Positions 25,695 to 35,488 of a stretch of DNA of 64,000 nt are shown piece after piece. How positions within the stretch are numbered: the stretch's first letter is position 1; each line of letters begins with the position of its first letter. A program made the translations under genes and the position numbers. Location: NCBI GenBank assembly GCA_041398965.1, contig JAWKTT010000011.1, forward strand, positions 62,001 through 126,000, in the 5' to 3' direction. Below the pieces are notes generated by a model, which worked only from the letters and a program-made list of their open reading frames with translations, was not told the origin of the DNA and made no database searches. This DNA is from JAWKTT01 sp041398965 (GTDB lineage Bacteria; Planctomycetota; Planctomycetia; Planctomycetales; Planctomycetaceae).

Positions 25695-26702
25695 ATGAAT
25701 CGTTTCCATCGTCACCCTGTTGGCCGACTTATTCCGCCGAAGGACTCGCGTGGGTTTCGTTGGACATTCCGACTGGCGGTGTGCGGCCTGTTGGCCCTCG
25801 TTACTCCCGGAATCTCCTTTGCCGATGACGATTACGCAGGCGAAGCCAAAACAATTAATGCTTCAGATGGCTGGCCTCTTGCCTGCACCTATTATGTTGC
25901 GAAATCGACTGGGACCAATGTCGCCCGGAACGATGGAGACAAGAACGCTCCGGTCGTCCTGCTGTTGCACGGCGAAAAGGGGAGTCGCCTGTTCTGGGAT
26001 AAGACGTCGGCCATCCCCGGTACGAAGCTGACGTTCGCCAAGTTGCTGCACGACCGAGGCTACGCGGTGCTGACAATCGACATGCGGAAGCATGGAGAAA
26101 GCCAACCTGAGGGAGTCGAACCGAAATTTACTGTCAACGATTACGCGATGATGGTGGCCGACCTTGCTTCAGTGAAGGAGTTCTTGCTTCAGGAGCATCA
26201 GGCCGAACGGCTGAATATTCGGAAGTTCGCGATTGTGGCTCTCGACATTATGGCCCCTATCGCCTGTGCGTACGCCGAATACGACTGGCGCAGGCTCCCC
26301 TACGACGATCACCCGATCCCGGCAATGGCGACGCCACGTGGTCAAGATGTCCGAGCACTTGTGCTGATTTCCCCTGAAACCTCGATTGGCCGTTACAAGA
26401 TCGCCAGCAGTTTGAAGTATCTTGGAAGCTGCACGCCGAATATCTCGTTCCTGACCGTCTCCGGAAGTCAAGATCGGTCCGGCAATGCCAAGGCCGAGTT
26501 GACATTGAAATCGTTTGGTGCCCGGCCCGACTTCGAGGACCACGTCCGACATCAGTCGATCGATACCAACGAGAAGTCAGACAAACTGTTCGCTAATCCT
26601 TCCATTAAGGTAGAGAACTACCTCGTGGACTTTCTCAAGAAAAATGTCCTCGACCTGAAAATCGAGTGGCAAGATCGCCGCAGTCGACTTGACCGCGAGT
26701 AG
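25695..26702 (+). CDS. secreted alpha/beta-hydrolase-like protein without canonical nucleophile
   Basis: A signal peptide (FRLAVCGLLALVTPGISFADD) precedes an alpha/beta-hydrolase fold: PVVLLLHGEKGSRLFWDK (oxyanion HG), YAVLTIDMRKHGES, and a strand-helix at the nucleophile elbow that reads FAIVALDIMAPIACAY where GxSxG is expected. The Ser is therefore absent or replaced by Asp. ALVLISPE and FLTVSGSQDRSG fit later strands. Active esterase function is doubtful; it may bind ligand or use Asp like haloalkane dehalogenases. ATG 25695 has a purine-rich GGAAAGGGAA upstream. Confidence 0.7.
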   Translation: MNRFHRHPVGRLIPPKDSRGFRWTFRLAVCGLLALVTPGISFADDDYAGEAKTINASDGWPLACTYYVAKSTGTNVARNDGDKNAPVVLLLHGEKGSRLFWDKTSAIPGTKLTFAKLLHDRGYAVLTIDMRKHGESQPEGVEPKFTVNDYAMMVADLASVKEFLLQEHQAERLNIRKFAIVALDIMAPIACAYAEYDWRRLPYDDHPIPAMATPRGQDVRALVLISPETSIGRYKIASSLKYLGSCTPNISFLTVSGSQDRSGNAKAELTLKSFGARPDFEDHVRHQSIDTNEKSDKLFANPSIKVENYLVDFLKKNVLDLKIEWQDRRSRLDRE

Positions 26703-26771
26703 TGGTAAACCCGCGTCCAGGAGTCCTTTTCACACGGAAACTTTCTCGCGAACCGAGAAGACAGGATCGTC

Positions 26772-27491
26772 GTGACTCAACCGATTCCAGCGCGGACGCT
26801 CATCACCCTCTGTACCTATAACGAGTTCGAGAATCTCTCCCGCTTAGTTCCCGAGATTCTCGAACATGTTCCAGATGCCCACATCCTTGTCATTGATGAC
26901 AATTCCCCAGATGGGACAGGGCAGCTTGCGGATGAACTCGCCGCCGGAGACTCGCGGATTCTCGTCCTTCATCGACCGCAAAAAGAGGGACTCGGTGTCG
27001 CGACAGTCGCGGGGTTTCGATACGGTATCAAACACAATTACACCCGGCTCATCAACATGGATGCCGACTTCTCGCATCCCCCACGCTTTCTCCCTGCACT
27101 GCTTGCACAAGCCGACGACTTCGACGTCGTGATCGGTTCACGATATGTACCGGGGGGCGAAGTGGAAGGTTGGGGGTGGGGGCGGCACTTGATGAGTCGC
27201 AGCATCAACCTCTATGCCCGACTCCTCCTGGGACTGAAGACGAAAGACAACAGTGGCAGCTACCGTTGCTATCGTGTTTCCAAACTCCAAGAGACCCCAC
27301 TGCATAACATCCGGGCCAGGGGATACGCCATCCAAGAGGAGATTCTCTATCTGTGTCGACGAGCGGGATGCTCCTTTACCGAGGTTCCCATTCGCTTCGA
27401 AGAACGCCGTTTCGGCAGTTCAAAGATCAACTGGAAAGAAGCCTTCTCCGCCCTCTGGGTCCTTTTTCGCCTCCGTTTCAGCTTCAAGTGA
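26772..27491 (+). CDS. polyprenol-phosphate mannose synthase-like glycosyltransferase (GT2)
   Basis: This 239-residue GT2 enzyme resembles dolichol/polyprenol-phosphate mannose synthase: TLITLCTYNEFENL (nucleotide-binding strand), LVIDDNSPDGTGQLAD, HRPQKEGLGVATVAGF, the DxD in INMDADFSHPPR, VIGSRYVPGGEVEGWGWGR, and the C-terminal EVPIRFEERRFGSSKI. It transfers a sugar from a GDP- or UDP-sugar to a polyprenyl phosphate at the membrane. The start is GTG at 26772. No C-terminal membrane helices are present, as in the short catalytic-only class. Confidence 0.9.
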   Translation: MTQPIPARTLITLCTYNEFENLSRLVPEILEHVPDAHILVIDDNSPDGTGQLADELAAGDSRILVLHRPQKEGLGVATVAGFRYGIKHNYTRLINMDADFSHPPRFLPALLAQADDFDVVIGSRYVPGGEVEGWGWGRHLMSRSINLYARLLLGLKTKDNSGSYRCYRVSKLQETPLHNIRARGYAIQEEILYLCRRAGCSFTEVPIRFEERRFGSSKINWKEAFSALWVLFRLRFSFK

Positions 27492-27994
27492 TTTCGTGTC
27501 GTGATCTAGCGATCACAGGTCAGTCGCCTGAGACAAAATCACAAGACAGCAATGTTGTCCCATCCACGCGATGCGCGTTGCGACCCCGTATCCCGTCGGC
27601 GTTTTTCCGACTTTTCTGCCCCTTGCGCTGTTCAGGCTACGTCATGGTGGAATTTCCTCAAAGCCATTGGCCGGACAGTTGTGATGGCATGTGTTGAATC
27701 GTCCCCTTGGGCGAAGTTTAGAACCATCACCTACCCCAACCATCTCCCCCTGTGGGGACATGGACCGAGTGAGTCGTGTCACCAGCGGGGAGGCGGAGCC
27801 TTGTGGCGTCTGGCACTTCCGATTCGGGCCAGGCACGACGTGGGGGATGGCCTTACTCCAATGCGGAAATTGGTCGTGACCTTCAGGTGGTGAAATGGAA
27901 TTGTTAAACTGAGGGACCACTTAAGCCCCCTATTCATCGACAGTCTGATCGCTGTGATGCGTTGGAACTGTCTCGGCCCCATTGAGTTTTGCTC
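27492..27994. other. 503-bp intergenic region with short palindromes
   Basis: No credible gene. A small palindrome, GTGATC-TAGC-GATCAC, lies just after the glycosyltransferase stop (about 27500-27515). Between about 27700 and 27850 the sequence is GC-rich (GGGGAGGCGGAGCC, ACTCGGTCCATGTCCCC on the opposite strand), which I associate with dispersed planctomycete intergenic repeats. I cannot show a second copy in this window. Confidence 0.35.
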
Positions 27995-29320
27995 ATGCTG
28001 ATGAACCGTCGCAACTTCCTTTCCACGACTGCCGCCTCGGGACTACTCTGGGGAGGGGGGCCTCTCATTTTGGGGGCCGACAAAGCAAAGCGATATCGAA
28101 CGGCTCTCATCGGTTCGGGCTGGTGGGGGATGAATATACTGGGTGAAGCGGTGCGGGCGGGTCAGACGCAAGTGGTCGCCTTGTGCGATGTCGATGAAGG
28201 CCAGCTTGAGTCCTCGACGGATCAACTCAGTGAATGGACTGCTGATCAACCGAAACTGTATCGCGACTATCGCGAGATGTTCGACAAGGAACAGATCGAT
28301 GTTGCGATTATCGCGACCCCCGATCATTGGCATGCGTTGCAGACCATCGCGGCGGTGAAGGCGGGGGCCCATGTCTTCGTCGAGAAGCCGACGGGGCACA
28401 CAGTCGGGGAGAGTCGGGCAATGGTCTCGGCGGCTCGGGCGGCCGACCGGGTCGTTCAGGTGGGGTTACATCGACGAAGTGGTCCGCATCATCTCTCGGG
28501 AATGGAGTTCTTACGCAGCGGTGCGGTCGGGAAGATTGGACTCGTCAGGATGTTCGTTCATGGAGGGGGAGGGGCGGAGACACCAACACCCAATAGCGAC
28601 GTTCCAAAGGGACTCGACTGGGATTTGTACTGCGGTCCAGCTCCGATGCGTCCGTTCAATCGTCGCATTCATCCGGGAGGGTTCCGTAACTTCTTAGACT
28701 TTGCCAACGGCACTCTGGGTGACTGGGGAGTTCACTGGCTCGATCAAATGCTTTGGTGGAGCGAGGAGAAGCACCCCAAGAGCGTTTACTCGACGGGTGG
28801 TCGGCCGATCAAAGGGGCTGCGGTCTCGAACGACCGCGAGCAGACGACCGACGCCCCGGATCATCAGGTGGCGGTCTACGAGTTTGAGTCATTTACTGCA
28901 ACGTGGGAGCATCGTCAATTTGCTCCAACCAGCGAGGAGAAACATCGGATCGGTTGCTACTTCTTTGGGGAAAATGGGACCTTTCACATGGGATGGCGGG
29001 ATGGCTGGACCTTCTACCCGAACGATGCCAAGAAGCCGATCGTGCATCAAGACCCCAAATTTGACAACGAGAAAGATGGGCATAATGTTCCCCCACTCTG
29101 GGCCGATTTTATGACCTGCATCGCGAACGGTAAGAGACCGGTGGCTGATGTCGAGACGGGGCACTTGTCAACGAATCTCAGCTTGCTCGGCATGTTGTCG
29201 CTGAAGTTGGGGCGGAGCATTCGTTGGGACGGGACGAAGGAGCAAATCCCAGGAGATGACGAAGCCAACGCCCTGCTGCGTCGGGAATATCGTGGAGAAT
29301 GGAAGTACCCCGAAGCGTGA
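27995..29320 (+). CDS. Tat-exported Gfo/Idh/MocA family oxidoreductase
   Basis: The N-terminus is a twin-arginine signal (MNRRNFLSTTAASGLLWGGG). The Rossmann domain follows: RTALIGSGWWGMNILGEAVR, VVALCDVDEG, then VAIIATPDHWHALQTIAAVK and the EKPTGHT motif with the catalytic Lys. The C-terminal beta-sheet domain contains GDWGVHWLDQMLWW with the conserved Asp/His and CYFFGENGTFHM. The family oxidises or isomerises sugars and inositols with NAD(P). Tat export of folded enzyme and bound cofactor is typical for the many planctomycete members. In-frame TTG 27989 and ATG 28001 are alternatives. Confidence 0.88.
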   Translation: MLMNRRNFLSTTAASGLLWGGGPLILGADKAKRYRTALIGSGWWGMNILGEAVRAGQTQVVALCDVDEGQLESSTDQLSEWTADQPKLYRDYREMFDKEQIDVAIIATPDHWHALQTIAAVKAGAHVFVEKPTGHTVGESRAMVSAARAADRVVQVGLHRRSGPHHLSGMEFLRSGAVGKIGLVRMFVHGGGGAETPTPNSDVPKGLDWDLYCGPAPMRPFNRRIHPGGFRNFLDFANGTLGDWGVHWLDQMLWWSEEKHPKSVYSTGGRPIKGAAVSNDREQTTDAPDHQVAVYEFESFTATWEHRQFAPTSEEKHRIGCYFFGENGTFHMGWRDGWTFYPNDAKKPIVHQDPKFDNEKDGHNVPPLWADFMTCIANGKRPVADVETGHLSTNLSLLGMLSLKLGRSIRWDGTKEQIPGDDEANALLRREYRGEWKYPEA

Positions 29321-29490
29321 GTCTTGCCAATTCACAAGGCAATGAATCTCCATCTCCGTTGAGTGCGTGCGGGATTGAGTCCACAAGACTGGCAACCGAA
29401 GAGGATGTCCGTTGTACGAAGCGTTGTACCGTTCCACTTTGATGACGATCCACCTGACTCAGTCTTCCTCCTCATGGCTGTGATCAATTG

Positions 29491-30873
29491 ATGCTAACTC
29501 CCCGAACTGCCATCACCGTCGCGCTGCTGCTGTTCTTGACGTTTGCGGTCATTTCCATTTGGAGTGCGATGCAGCCGAGCGATTCGGGTGGACGGGGGTT
29601 CGATTCGTTTGGAACACGAATCGAGGGGCATCGCGGGTTGTTTGAAACGTTCGAGAGGTTGGGATTCTCGATCGAACGCCGTTTCACTCCTCCGGATGCA
29701 ACGCTGCCGCTTGATTCCTCCTTGGTTCTGATCGCCCCCAATCCGATGACGCTCGGGTTCGAGCCGTTGCCGTTACAGCAACTCAGACCGTGGATTTCCA
29801 GTGGCGGACGGCTCGTGGTCTTCGCCCCCGACCTTGTTGATTTGCACTCGAGCCAGATCGAGCAAATGCAGAATCAATTAGATCACTTCGATCCTGACGT
29901 GTTCTCGTTGCTGCAAATCGACGGGGTGTCGGTCGAGTCGCTGAGCTATCGCGAAGTGCCCGTAAAGAACGTCCCAGACCAAGCCGAACTGTCGGCCATC
30001 TCGATCCGTCGGCACTTGTCATCACCTGAACAAACTGCCGCATCGAGCCGGGAGAGTACGGCAAATACCGTCGCCGGTTCTGGGATGAGCGAAGGGGTCG
30101 ATGAAGGTTGGTCCTTGGCGTTTCCTATGGGGGACCTCGCGGTGCTGCATCTCAAGGAGGACGGCCCGGCCCGACCGCATACTTCAGGCATCGACGGGTT
30201 AGAAGAGATGCGGACCATCGCGGCGACCATCCCGATCGGAAAGGGAGAAATCGTCATCGTCAGCGACCCGCATTTTGTAACCAACCTTCCTTGGGGAGCC
30301 GAAGAGAATGCCGCGTGGGGCGTACACCTGCTGACCGACGGTGGAACGCGGCAGGTTGTGATTGACGAATTCTATCACGGGCTGATGGTGCGAGGGAACA
30401 ACTGGTGGCTGTTGACCAAACCAGCCTATCTACTGCCGTTTCTGGCGATTTTACTCCTGCTCGGACTCATCACATGGCGATTCGGGACGATGCTCGGACC
30501 GGCCCTCGCGACGCAGGAACCCAGTCGACGGGTGGTCAGCGAGTATGTCGAAGCGATGGGGGACTTCTTCCTGAAGGCGAGCGATGGCCGACGATTTGTG
30601 CTGAAGTCAGTGCATCAAGGAATCTGGCGACGTCTGTGCAAGGAACTGCATCTCCCTCCGTCGACCAAGGACCTGGAGACCATCGTCTCCCTGATGTCCC
30701 GCCGCGACCCTGAACGTGCGAACCGAATTCAGCAGGCGTTTCAGGAGTCGGAACAGATGTTCGAGTCCGCGACTCTGCGACCGGTAGACTGCATGAAGAC
30801 GCTGTCTCAGTTGGATCGCTGTCTCCACCGTGACGAGGAAGCGAGACATCTAACAGCAAATGCCATCCGCTGA
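29491..30873 (+). CDS. DUF4350 domain-containing membrane protein
   Basis: This 460-residue protein has an N-terminal membrane helix (ITVALLLFLTFAVISIWSAM), a luminal DUF4350-like domain (GHRGLFETFERLGFSIERR, LVLIAPNPM, ISSGGRLVVFAP, GEIVIVSDPHFVTN) and a second membrane helix at about residues 310-328 (YLLPFLAILLLLGLITWRFG) before a cytoplasmic tail. This is the layout of proteins found in bacterial MoxR/DUF58/DUF4129 clusters. Those partners are absent here, so it is an orphan. ATG 29491 follows directly on an in-frame TTG. Function unknown; an envelope role is inferred from the family. Confidence 0.8.
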   Translation: MLTPRTAITVALLLFLTFAVISIWSAMQPSDSGGRGFDSFGTRIEGHRGLFETFERLGFSIERRFTPPDATLPLDSSLVLIAPNPMTLGFEPLPLQQLRPWISSGGRLVVFAPDLVDLHSSQIEQMQNQLDHFDPDVFSLLQIDGVSVESLSYREVPVKNVPDQAELSAISIRRHLSSPEQTAASSRESTANTVAGSGMSEGVDEGWSLAFPMGDLAVLHLKEDGPARPHTSGIDGLEEMRTIAATIPIGKGEIVIVSDPHFVTNLPWGAEENAAWGVHLLTDGGTRQVVIDEFYHGLMVRGNNWWLLTKPAYLLPFLAILLLLGLITWRFGTMLGPALATQEPSRRVVSEYVEAMGDFFLKASDGRRFVLKSVHQGIWRRLCKELHLPPSTKDLETIVSLMSRRDPERANRIQQAFQESEQMFESATLRPVDCMKTLSQLDRCLHRDEEARHLTANAIR

Positions 30874-31259
30874 TGGCCTTTGACGTTGCCACATTGCGTC
30901 ACTCGTAGCCCGAAGCGTCAGCAAGGAAACGGGTTGCATCGATCGCGAGTTCATCCTTATTGGCGATTCGGGTTACGATGACGATGGAAAGCCACGGTGT
31001 TGTCGTGACGATAAGTCGAGCATGCACGAATTCATGGCTGATGGATTTGGGACGAGTCGTCACGTCATACCAATGAGACTGGTCGCTCAACACCGAACTC
31101 ATGGTGGATTGTTGGCCACAAACGGATCGAAGTCTGCCACTTGTTCAGTCGGTGCTTGCATTCGCTCGGTTGCCAGTTGAGAATAGGGGTCTTATCCCGT
31201 GGGGCCGTAATGGACGGTCGCTAACGATTCGGGAGTGCGTCTTCTCCTGCGGAACAGAT
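30874..31259. other. intergenic, possible dispersed repeat
   Basis: This 386-bp region holds no clear gene. A 67-residue minus-strand frame (30899-31102) has no recognisable family. At 30902-30926 the plus strand reads CTCGTAGCCCGAAGCGTCAG, a sequence I associate with repeated planctomycete intergenic elements; only this one copy is visible here. An upstream in-frame ATG (31101) of the next gene lies in this region but precedes residues without obvious structure. Confidence 0.35.
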
Positions 31260-33500
31260 ATGACTGCTGCGACTTCGATGAGTTTGTCACTAGGCGATCT
31301 TCCCGAGCCGATGCTGGGGTTGGGTGATGCTGAGTTTCTAGCCGTTCTTAAGTGGCGGCGAAGTGCCGGTTCGCCGCTGCAAACTGCTGCTCGCAAAGGA
31401 GACGTGGCTGCGTTCGAGGCCGCCTGGCGAGAAGAGGCCGCCGGGAATTCGTCTCCGAAACAGAAGAAGGGCCCCAACCTCCTTGAGGCGACGACTTGGC
31501 TTTTCCCGGAGAGTTCTCTCTCTCCGTCGGCTACGGCGATCCGACGTGTGTTGGCGGTTGCTGCTGACGAGAAGCAACGTCTCAAAGCAAAGGAAGCCGC
31601 CATTGCCGAAGGGGTGTCGGAACTCGTCGACCGACTCGAAGCAACTGCTTCACTTTCCACAACAGAGGCGTTGGCCGGAGTGACGATCCTGCAACATCTT
31701 GCGGCGACGACCCCAGACGGGTTGCTGTTTCGACTGTGGCGAGTTTTGTTGACGGCCGCCCTCCATGCTGCGGCCACTCCACAATCGGTCGAGTTCGATC
31801 CGGCGGATCCCCTGAATGTGTCAGCTTCGGAGATGTTATTGAGTCGAGGCGAGTGGCCTTTCCGAGGGGCGATTCTGTTCCGCCCACTGTCCGGAGCAGC
31901 CGAATGGGGACGTCGTGGACGTGATGAACTTCGACGGCAACTCGTCGAACAACTTGACAGCGACGGGACACCCCACGCGAGTCTGCTGCCTGAGATCGGT
32001 TATTGGATTGGGTCGATCGTGCGGTCCACCATTGCAGCCGGGCAGTCGGACACGCCAATCTGGAGTTCTTCGAATGTCGAACTGTTGGGCGATCTATCTA
32101 TCCACGCCGCTGCATTTGCCAGTGCGGTCCCATTTCCTGGAAGACCTCGGCTGGAAGGGGGCGACGTCCTACCGCGTCCGACGAAGGAAAACATTTTGCC
32201 CCCCGTCACCGATTCTGCGGTCGCGTCAACTTCATCGGCTGCTTCAAACGGTGCGGCTAAGAAGTCGTCGCGATCCAAACGGAACGGAACACTCGCAAGC
32301 ACGACGGTCCCCGAGAATGATTTGCTGGCTGCTCTGGACACTCCGCATGTTTCCGCACCTTATGACGTGACACTGGTCAATTCGGTTGCCAGTGAGCTTT
32401 CGACAGGAGACTTCGTTGACGGCCTGGCTGCGTTTGCCGCTCTGTGTCGTTTGACCGGGAGTCGGGGGAAGACTCCACAAGTTCGGGCTGTTCGGGACCT
32501 AATTGACTGGGTCAATCTCTCCCCTTCCGAGAGGCAAAAAAAGAACGATAAGTATCAGTCGAAACGAAAGAAACGCCAGGAGCCTGACAGCTCGGTTTTC
32601 CCCGCAACCCAGTCCGACTGGGGGCAGGTCGCATTGCTGCGATCGAGTTGGGACGGCGCCTCCGATCGTTGCGTGGTGACGTATGCTGATGCTCAACCTC
32701 GACTGCAACTCTCCGCATCGCAGCAACCCCTCTTGCAAGGAACATGGGGGCTGTCAATTGAAGCCGATGGCACCCCGGTCGACATCCCTGCCGAGTGGGA
32801 GTCTTCTTGTTGGTTCTCGGACGACGATGTCGACTTCCTCGAACTTCGTGTGCAGTTGGAAGGCGACATCACCATCTTGCGTCAGGTCGTCCTCGTGCGA
32901 CGTGAAGGGCTACTTTTCCTATGCGATATCGTCAACGGGGGGCGTCAATCGCGACAGTTCCGTGTGCAGTCGCGGCTCCCACTTGCCACTGGTGTTACTG
33001 TCGAACAGGACTCGTTGACCCGGGAAATACAGTTGGTTCAAGATGGTTTGCGGGGCCGAGTCTTCTCCTTAGCGGCCCCTGCCGACCGCTCGAGAGGGGC
33101 CGACGTCGAGATGGTTCACGAAGGAGGCACCTTGTGCATCACGCGTCAGTGTCAGTCAGGACTGGCGATTCCAGTCATGTTCCTATGGACACCCGGAGTG
33201 TTGCAGCAGCCAGCCGACTGGACCCCGCTCACGGTAGCGGAAAATGGCAAAGCGGTCCCCCCTTCGGAAGCGGTTGCCGGTCGGCTACGAGTTGGCAGTC
33301 GGCAGTGGCTCTACTATCACTGCTTGAACAATGGAGAGGTTCCACGATCGGTCCTTGGGCATCACACGTCGGCCGAAACGATCTTCGCCAAGTTCCCTCC
33401 CGATGGGACGCCACAATTCCTGCTTGTCGTTAAGCAGGATGACGAGGCCGATGGTTCGACAACAAACGACCCCGCATCGACAAACGACAATCTCTGCTAA
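31260..33500 (+). CDS. large hypothetical protein, possibly heparinase II/III-like C-terminal domain
   Basis: The protein is about 746 residues from ATG 31260 (799 from ATG 31101). The N-terminal half is alpha-helical and Ala-rich (LLFRLWRVLLTAALHAAA). The middle holds a low-complexity Ser/Lys linker (about residues 320-355) and LVNSVASELSTGDFVDGLAA. The C-terminal 270 residues are beta-rich: WGQVALLRSSW, LLQGTWGLSIEADG, FSDDDVDFLELRVQLEGDI and RQVVLVRREGLLFLCDIVNG. The last pattern resembles the beta-sandwich of heparinase II/III-type polysaccharide lyases, but the catalytic region is not identified. No signal peptide is apparent. Confidence 0.6.
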   Translation: MTAATSMSLSLGDLPEPMLGLGDAEFLAVLKWRRSAGSPLQTAARKGDVAAFEAAWREEAAGNSSPKQKKGPNLLEATTWLFPESSLSPSATAIRRVLAVAADEKQRLKAKEAAIAEGVSELVDRLEATASLSTTEALAGVTILQHLAATTPDGLLFRLWRVLLTAALHAAATPQSVEFDPADPLNVSASEMLLSRGEWPFRGAILFRPLSGAAEWGRRGRDELRRQLVEQLDSDGTPHASLLPEIGYWIGSIVRSTIAAGQSDTPIWSSSNVELLGDLSIHAAAFASAVPFPGRPRLEGGDVLPRPTKENILPPVTDSAVASTSSAASNGAAKKSSRSKRNGTLASTTVPENDLLAALDTPHVSAPYDVTLVNSVASELSTGDFVDGLAAFAALCRLTGSRGKTPQVRAVRDLIDWVNLSPSERQKKNDKYQSKRKKRQEPDSSVFPATQSDWGQVALLRSSWDGASDRCVVTYADAQPRLQLSASQQPLLQGTWGLSIEADGTPVDIPAEWESSCWFSDDDVDFLELRVQLEGDITILRQVVLVRREGLLFLCDIVNGGRQSRQFRVQSRLPLATGVTVEQDSLTREIQLVQDGLRGRVFSLAAPADRSRGADVEMVHEGGTLCITRQCQSGLAIPVMFLWTPGVLQQPADWTPLTVAENGKAVPPSEAVAGRLRVGSRQWLYYHCLNNGEVPRSVLGHHTSAETIFAKFPPDGTPQFLLVVKQDDEADGSTTNDPASTNDNLC

Positions 33501-33555
33501 GGTTTACTCGTTCGACTTCTTGACCGTCCGCTTCTCAGACACAGGTTGAATCACC

Positions 33556-34443
33556 ATGCCCACGACCTACCGCCTTGCACAGGTCCGCACCCGTCGGCGT
33601 CGATTGATCTTGAATGGACTGGGAAACTCGGGAACACGGCCCTGCATGCCCACGGCCTCTCAGATGCGTCAAGACGTGCCCGAATTAGACGCCGTCGAAC
33701 ACGAAGAATTGCTGATGGAGACAAAAATGACTCTCGCAATTGAAGCGACGAGTCCTCCACCCTCGATTGAGTTTGAACGAGCCTCACTCTCGGCTGCGTC
33801 GCCTCTCAACATCTTTCAGGAAATCCTGCGTGCCTCTCGGCAGTTGACATGGGTCTTTGTGGGAGACAGTCACACTAATTCGAACCACGCTGCGGCCGAT
33901 TGGTCGACCATGCCTGAAAGTTTAGCGGCTCATATCCGCGAGGCGCTCGGTCGCTCGCGAGACACACTCATCGACAACACATCGAGCGGACAACAAATCA
34001 AGCGACTCGTCGAAGAGTTCAACGTCCGAGCGGTCACGTTTCGTCCTGATGTGCTGGTCATCCAGATTTCGTCAAGCGAATCGACTCGCGGACTCGGAAG
34101 GCTCGGAAACTTCGAGCGACGGTTGATGTTACTTGTCCAACAAGCGATGCAAGAAGGGATGCTGCCGATTTTGTGCACTCCTCCGATGGGCCATCAGACT
34201 GCTTCGGACGAGTCACTCGACGAACTGGTTTACGTCGAAGCGATCCGTGCGATGGCTGCTGAGTTTGACTTGCCGCTCGTCGATCACTGGGCACATTGGC
34301 ACTGGGTTGCGAGCGATATTGGCGGGACCGATCGCTGGTTCGATCCCGAGAGCCATTTCCCGAATCAGGCGGGGCACGACCAGATGACTCGTCGTGCGAT
34401 CGAAGACCTCTGGCTGGTCACCGACGCGACCCATTCCACATGA
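33556..34443 (+). CDS. SGNH/GDSL hydrolase-like protein
   Basis: The 295-residue protein has a basic, unstructured first 90 residues and then an SGNH fold: block I WVFVGDSHTNSNH with the nucleophile Ser, TSSGQQIKRLVEEF (Gly block II region), VLVIQISSSESTRG in place of the block III GxND motif, LPILCTPPMGHQT, and block V in RWFDPESHFPNQAGHDQM with the Asp-x-x-His dyad. Block III lacks the Asn-Asp, so the oxyanion hole is unusual. The family acts as esterases or carbohydrate deacetylases. The start is not well fixed; a later ATG (for example 33652) may be used. Confidence 0.72.
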   Translation: MPTTYRLAQVRTRRRRLILNGLGNSGTRPCMPTASQMRQDVPELDAVEHEELLMETKMTLAIEATSPPPSIEFERASLSAASPLNIFQEILRASRQLTWVFVGDSHTNSNHAAADWSTMPESLAAHIREALGRSRDTLIDNTSSGQQIKRLVEEFNVRAVTFRPDVLVIQISSSESTRGLGRLGNFERRLMLLVQQAMQEGMLPILCTPPMGHQTASDESLDELVYVEAIRAMAAEFDLPLVDHWAHWHWVASDIGGTDRWFDPESHFPNQAGHDQMTRRAIEDLWLVTDATHST

Positions 34444-34550
34444 TCATTCTCTTTCGCAACGCCGATTCAGCCGGATGCTATCGCAAACGTTGTCCGGATT
34501 TCATTCAGTGACACTCAATCATCATGATTCGTGTCGTTCGACAAGACATA

Positions 34551-34589
34551 GAAAAAGCCACAGTTCGCAATCCGGGCGAACTGTGGCTT
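34551..34589 (-). terminator. intrinsic terminator of the FKBP gene
   Basis: AAGCCACAGTTCGC (34555-34568) and GCGAACTGTGGCTT (34576-34589) form a perfect 14-bp stem with a 7-nt loop. Read on the minus strand it ends in GGCTTTTTC, the classical rho-independent arrangement, 60 bp after the stop of the gene at 34649. Confidence 0.92.
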
Positions 34590-34648
34590 GGGGTGTCTAG
34601 TCAATTGTCATTCCGGCTGGTCTCGCCTGAGAATGAGAGATTGGCCGA

Positions 34649-35488
34649 CTACTCCTTAGGTGCCGGGGTGGCGGCTGGTGCGGCCTTGATGCTCAGGAGT
34701 TCGACCTCGAAAATGAGGACTTCGTTTGGTCCGATGTCTTCCCCGGCCCCACGTTCGCCATAGGCGAGGTCTGGGGGGATCGTGAGTTCGAACTTGTCAC
34801 CCACTCGCATCAACTGAAGTGCTTCGGTCCAACCGGGGATAACCTGATTGACTGCAAACGTGGCAGGCATCTTGCGTTCGATGGAGCTGTCGAACACGGT
34901 CCCATCCACGAGCGTACCATGATAGTGAACCGACACGGTGTCGGTTGCTTTGGGCATTGGGGCATTAGCCTCCCCCTTCTTGAAGACTCGATACTGCAAG
35001 CCACTCTTGGTCGTGACGACCCCTTCGGCTTTGGCGTTCTTGGCGAGGTGCTCGTCGGCGACTTTTTTAGCCGCTTCGGCTTCGACCTTCATCTTGGCGA
35101 TTATCCGCAACTGCATCTGCTGTTGGAAGGCGACCATAACCTTCTGGATGTCTTCCTCCGACAATCGCGACTCTTTGCCCGCGAGTGCGGTCTTCAATCC
35201 TTCGACAAACGACTCCACGTCCAACGGAACGTCCTGAGCCTTCATGTTCCCGCCCAGGTTGATACCAAAAGCGTAGCTGAAGTCCTTGTTCAGTTTCTCG
35301 ATATCGACAGGAGCTGGCTCAACAGCAGGCTTTTCCTCTGCGGCGCCGGCTGGGGGAGTCTTGGTGCCAGCGGCATCATCGGCACGAGCGACCGACGCCA
35401 CAAACAGCATCGACAGCAGGGAGCTACAGACCACAGCTGACCGACAAACGGAGATCGAATGGCCGAGAGGCCCCAATTGCTTCAACAT
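34649..35488 (-). CDS. FKBP-type peptidyl-prolyl cis-trans isomerase (FkpA/Mip-like)
   Basis: The protein is about 279 residues from ATG 35488. A signal peptide (SAVVCSSLLSMLFVASVARA) and Pro/Ala-rich linker precede the N-terminal dimerisation domain of the Mip/FkpA class (NKDFSYAFGINLGGNMKAQDV, FVEGLKTALAG), a long connecting helix, and an FKBP domain (GLQYRVFKKGE, VSVHYHGTLVDGTVFDSSIER, VIPGWTEALQLMRVGDKFEL, IPPDLAYGERGAG). All catalytic pocket residues (Y, F-D, W, Y) are visible. It folds exported proteins. An upstream in-frame extension to 35632 lacks signal-peptide character. A strong terminator follows. Confidence 0.93.
   Translation of the reverse strand: MLKQLGPLGHSISVCRSAVVCSSLLSMLFVASVARADDAAGTKTPPAGAAEEKPAVEPAPVDIEKLNKDFSYAFGINLGGNMKAQDVPLDVESFVEGLKTALAGKESRLSEEDIQKVMVAFQQQMQLRIIAKMKVEAEAAKKVADEHLAKNAKAEGVVTTKSGLQYRVFKKGEANAPMPKATDTVSVHYHGTLVDGTVFDSSIERKMPATFAVNQVIPGWTEALQLMRVGDKFELTIPPDLAYGERGAGEDIGPNEVLIFEVELLSIKAAPAATPAPKE

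Noticed and set aside
27552..27893. Plus-strand frame of 113 codons in the gap before Gfo/Idh/MocA
   Set aside because: Product reads as low-order Pro/Arg/Gly sequence, overlaps repeat-like GC-rich DNA, and has no start context.
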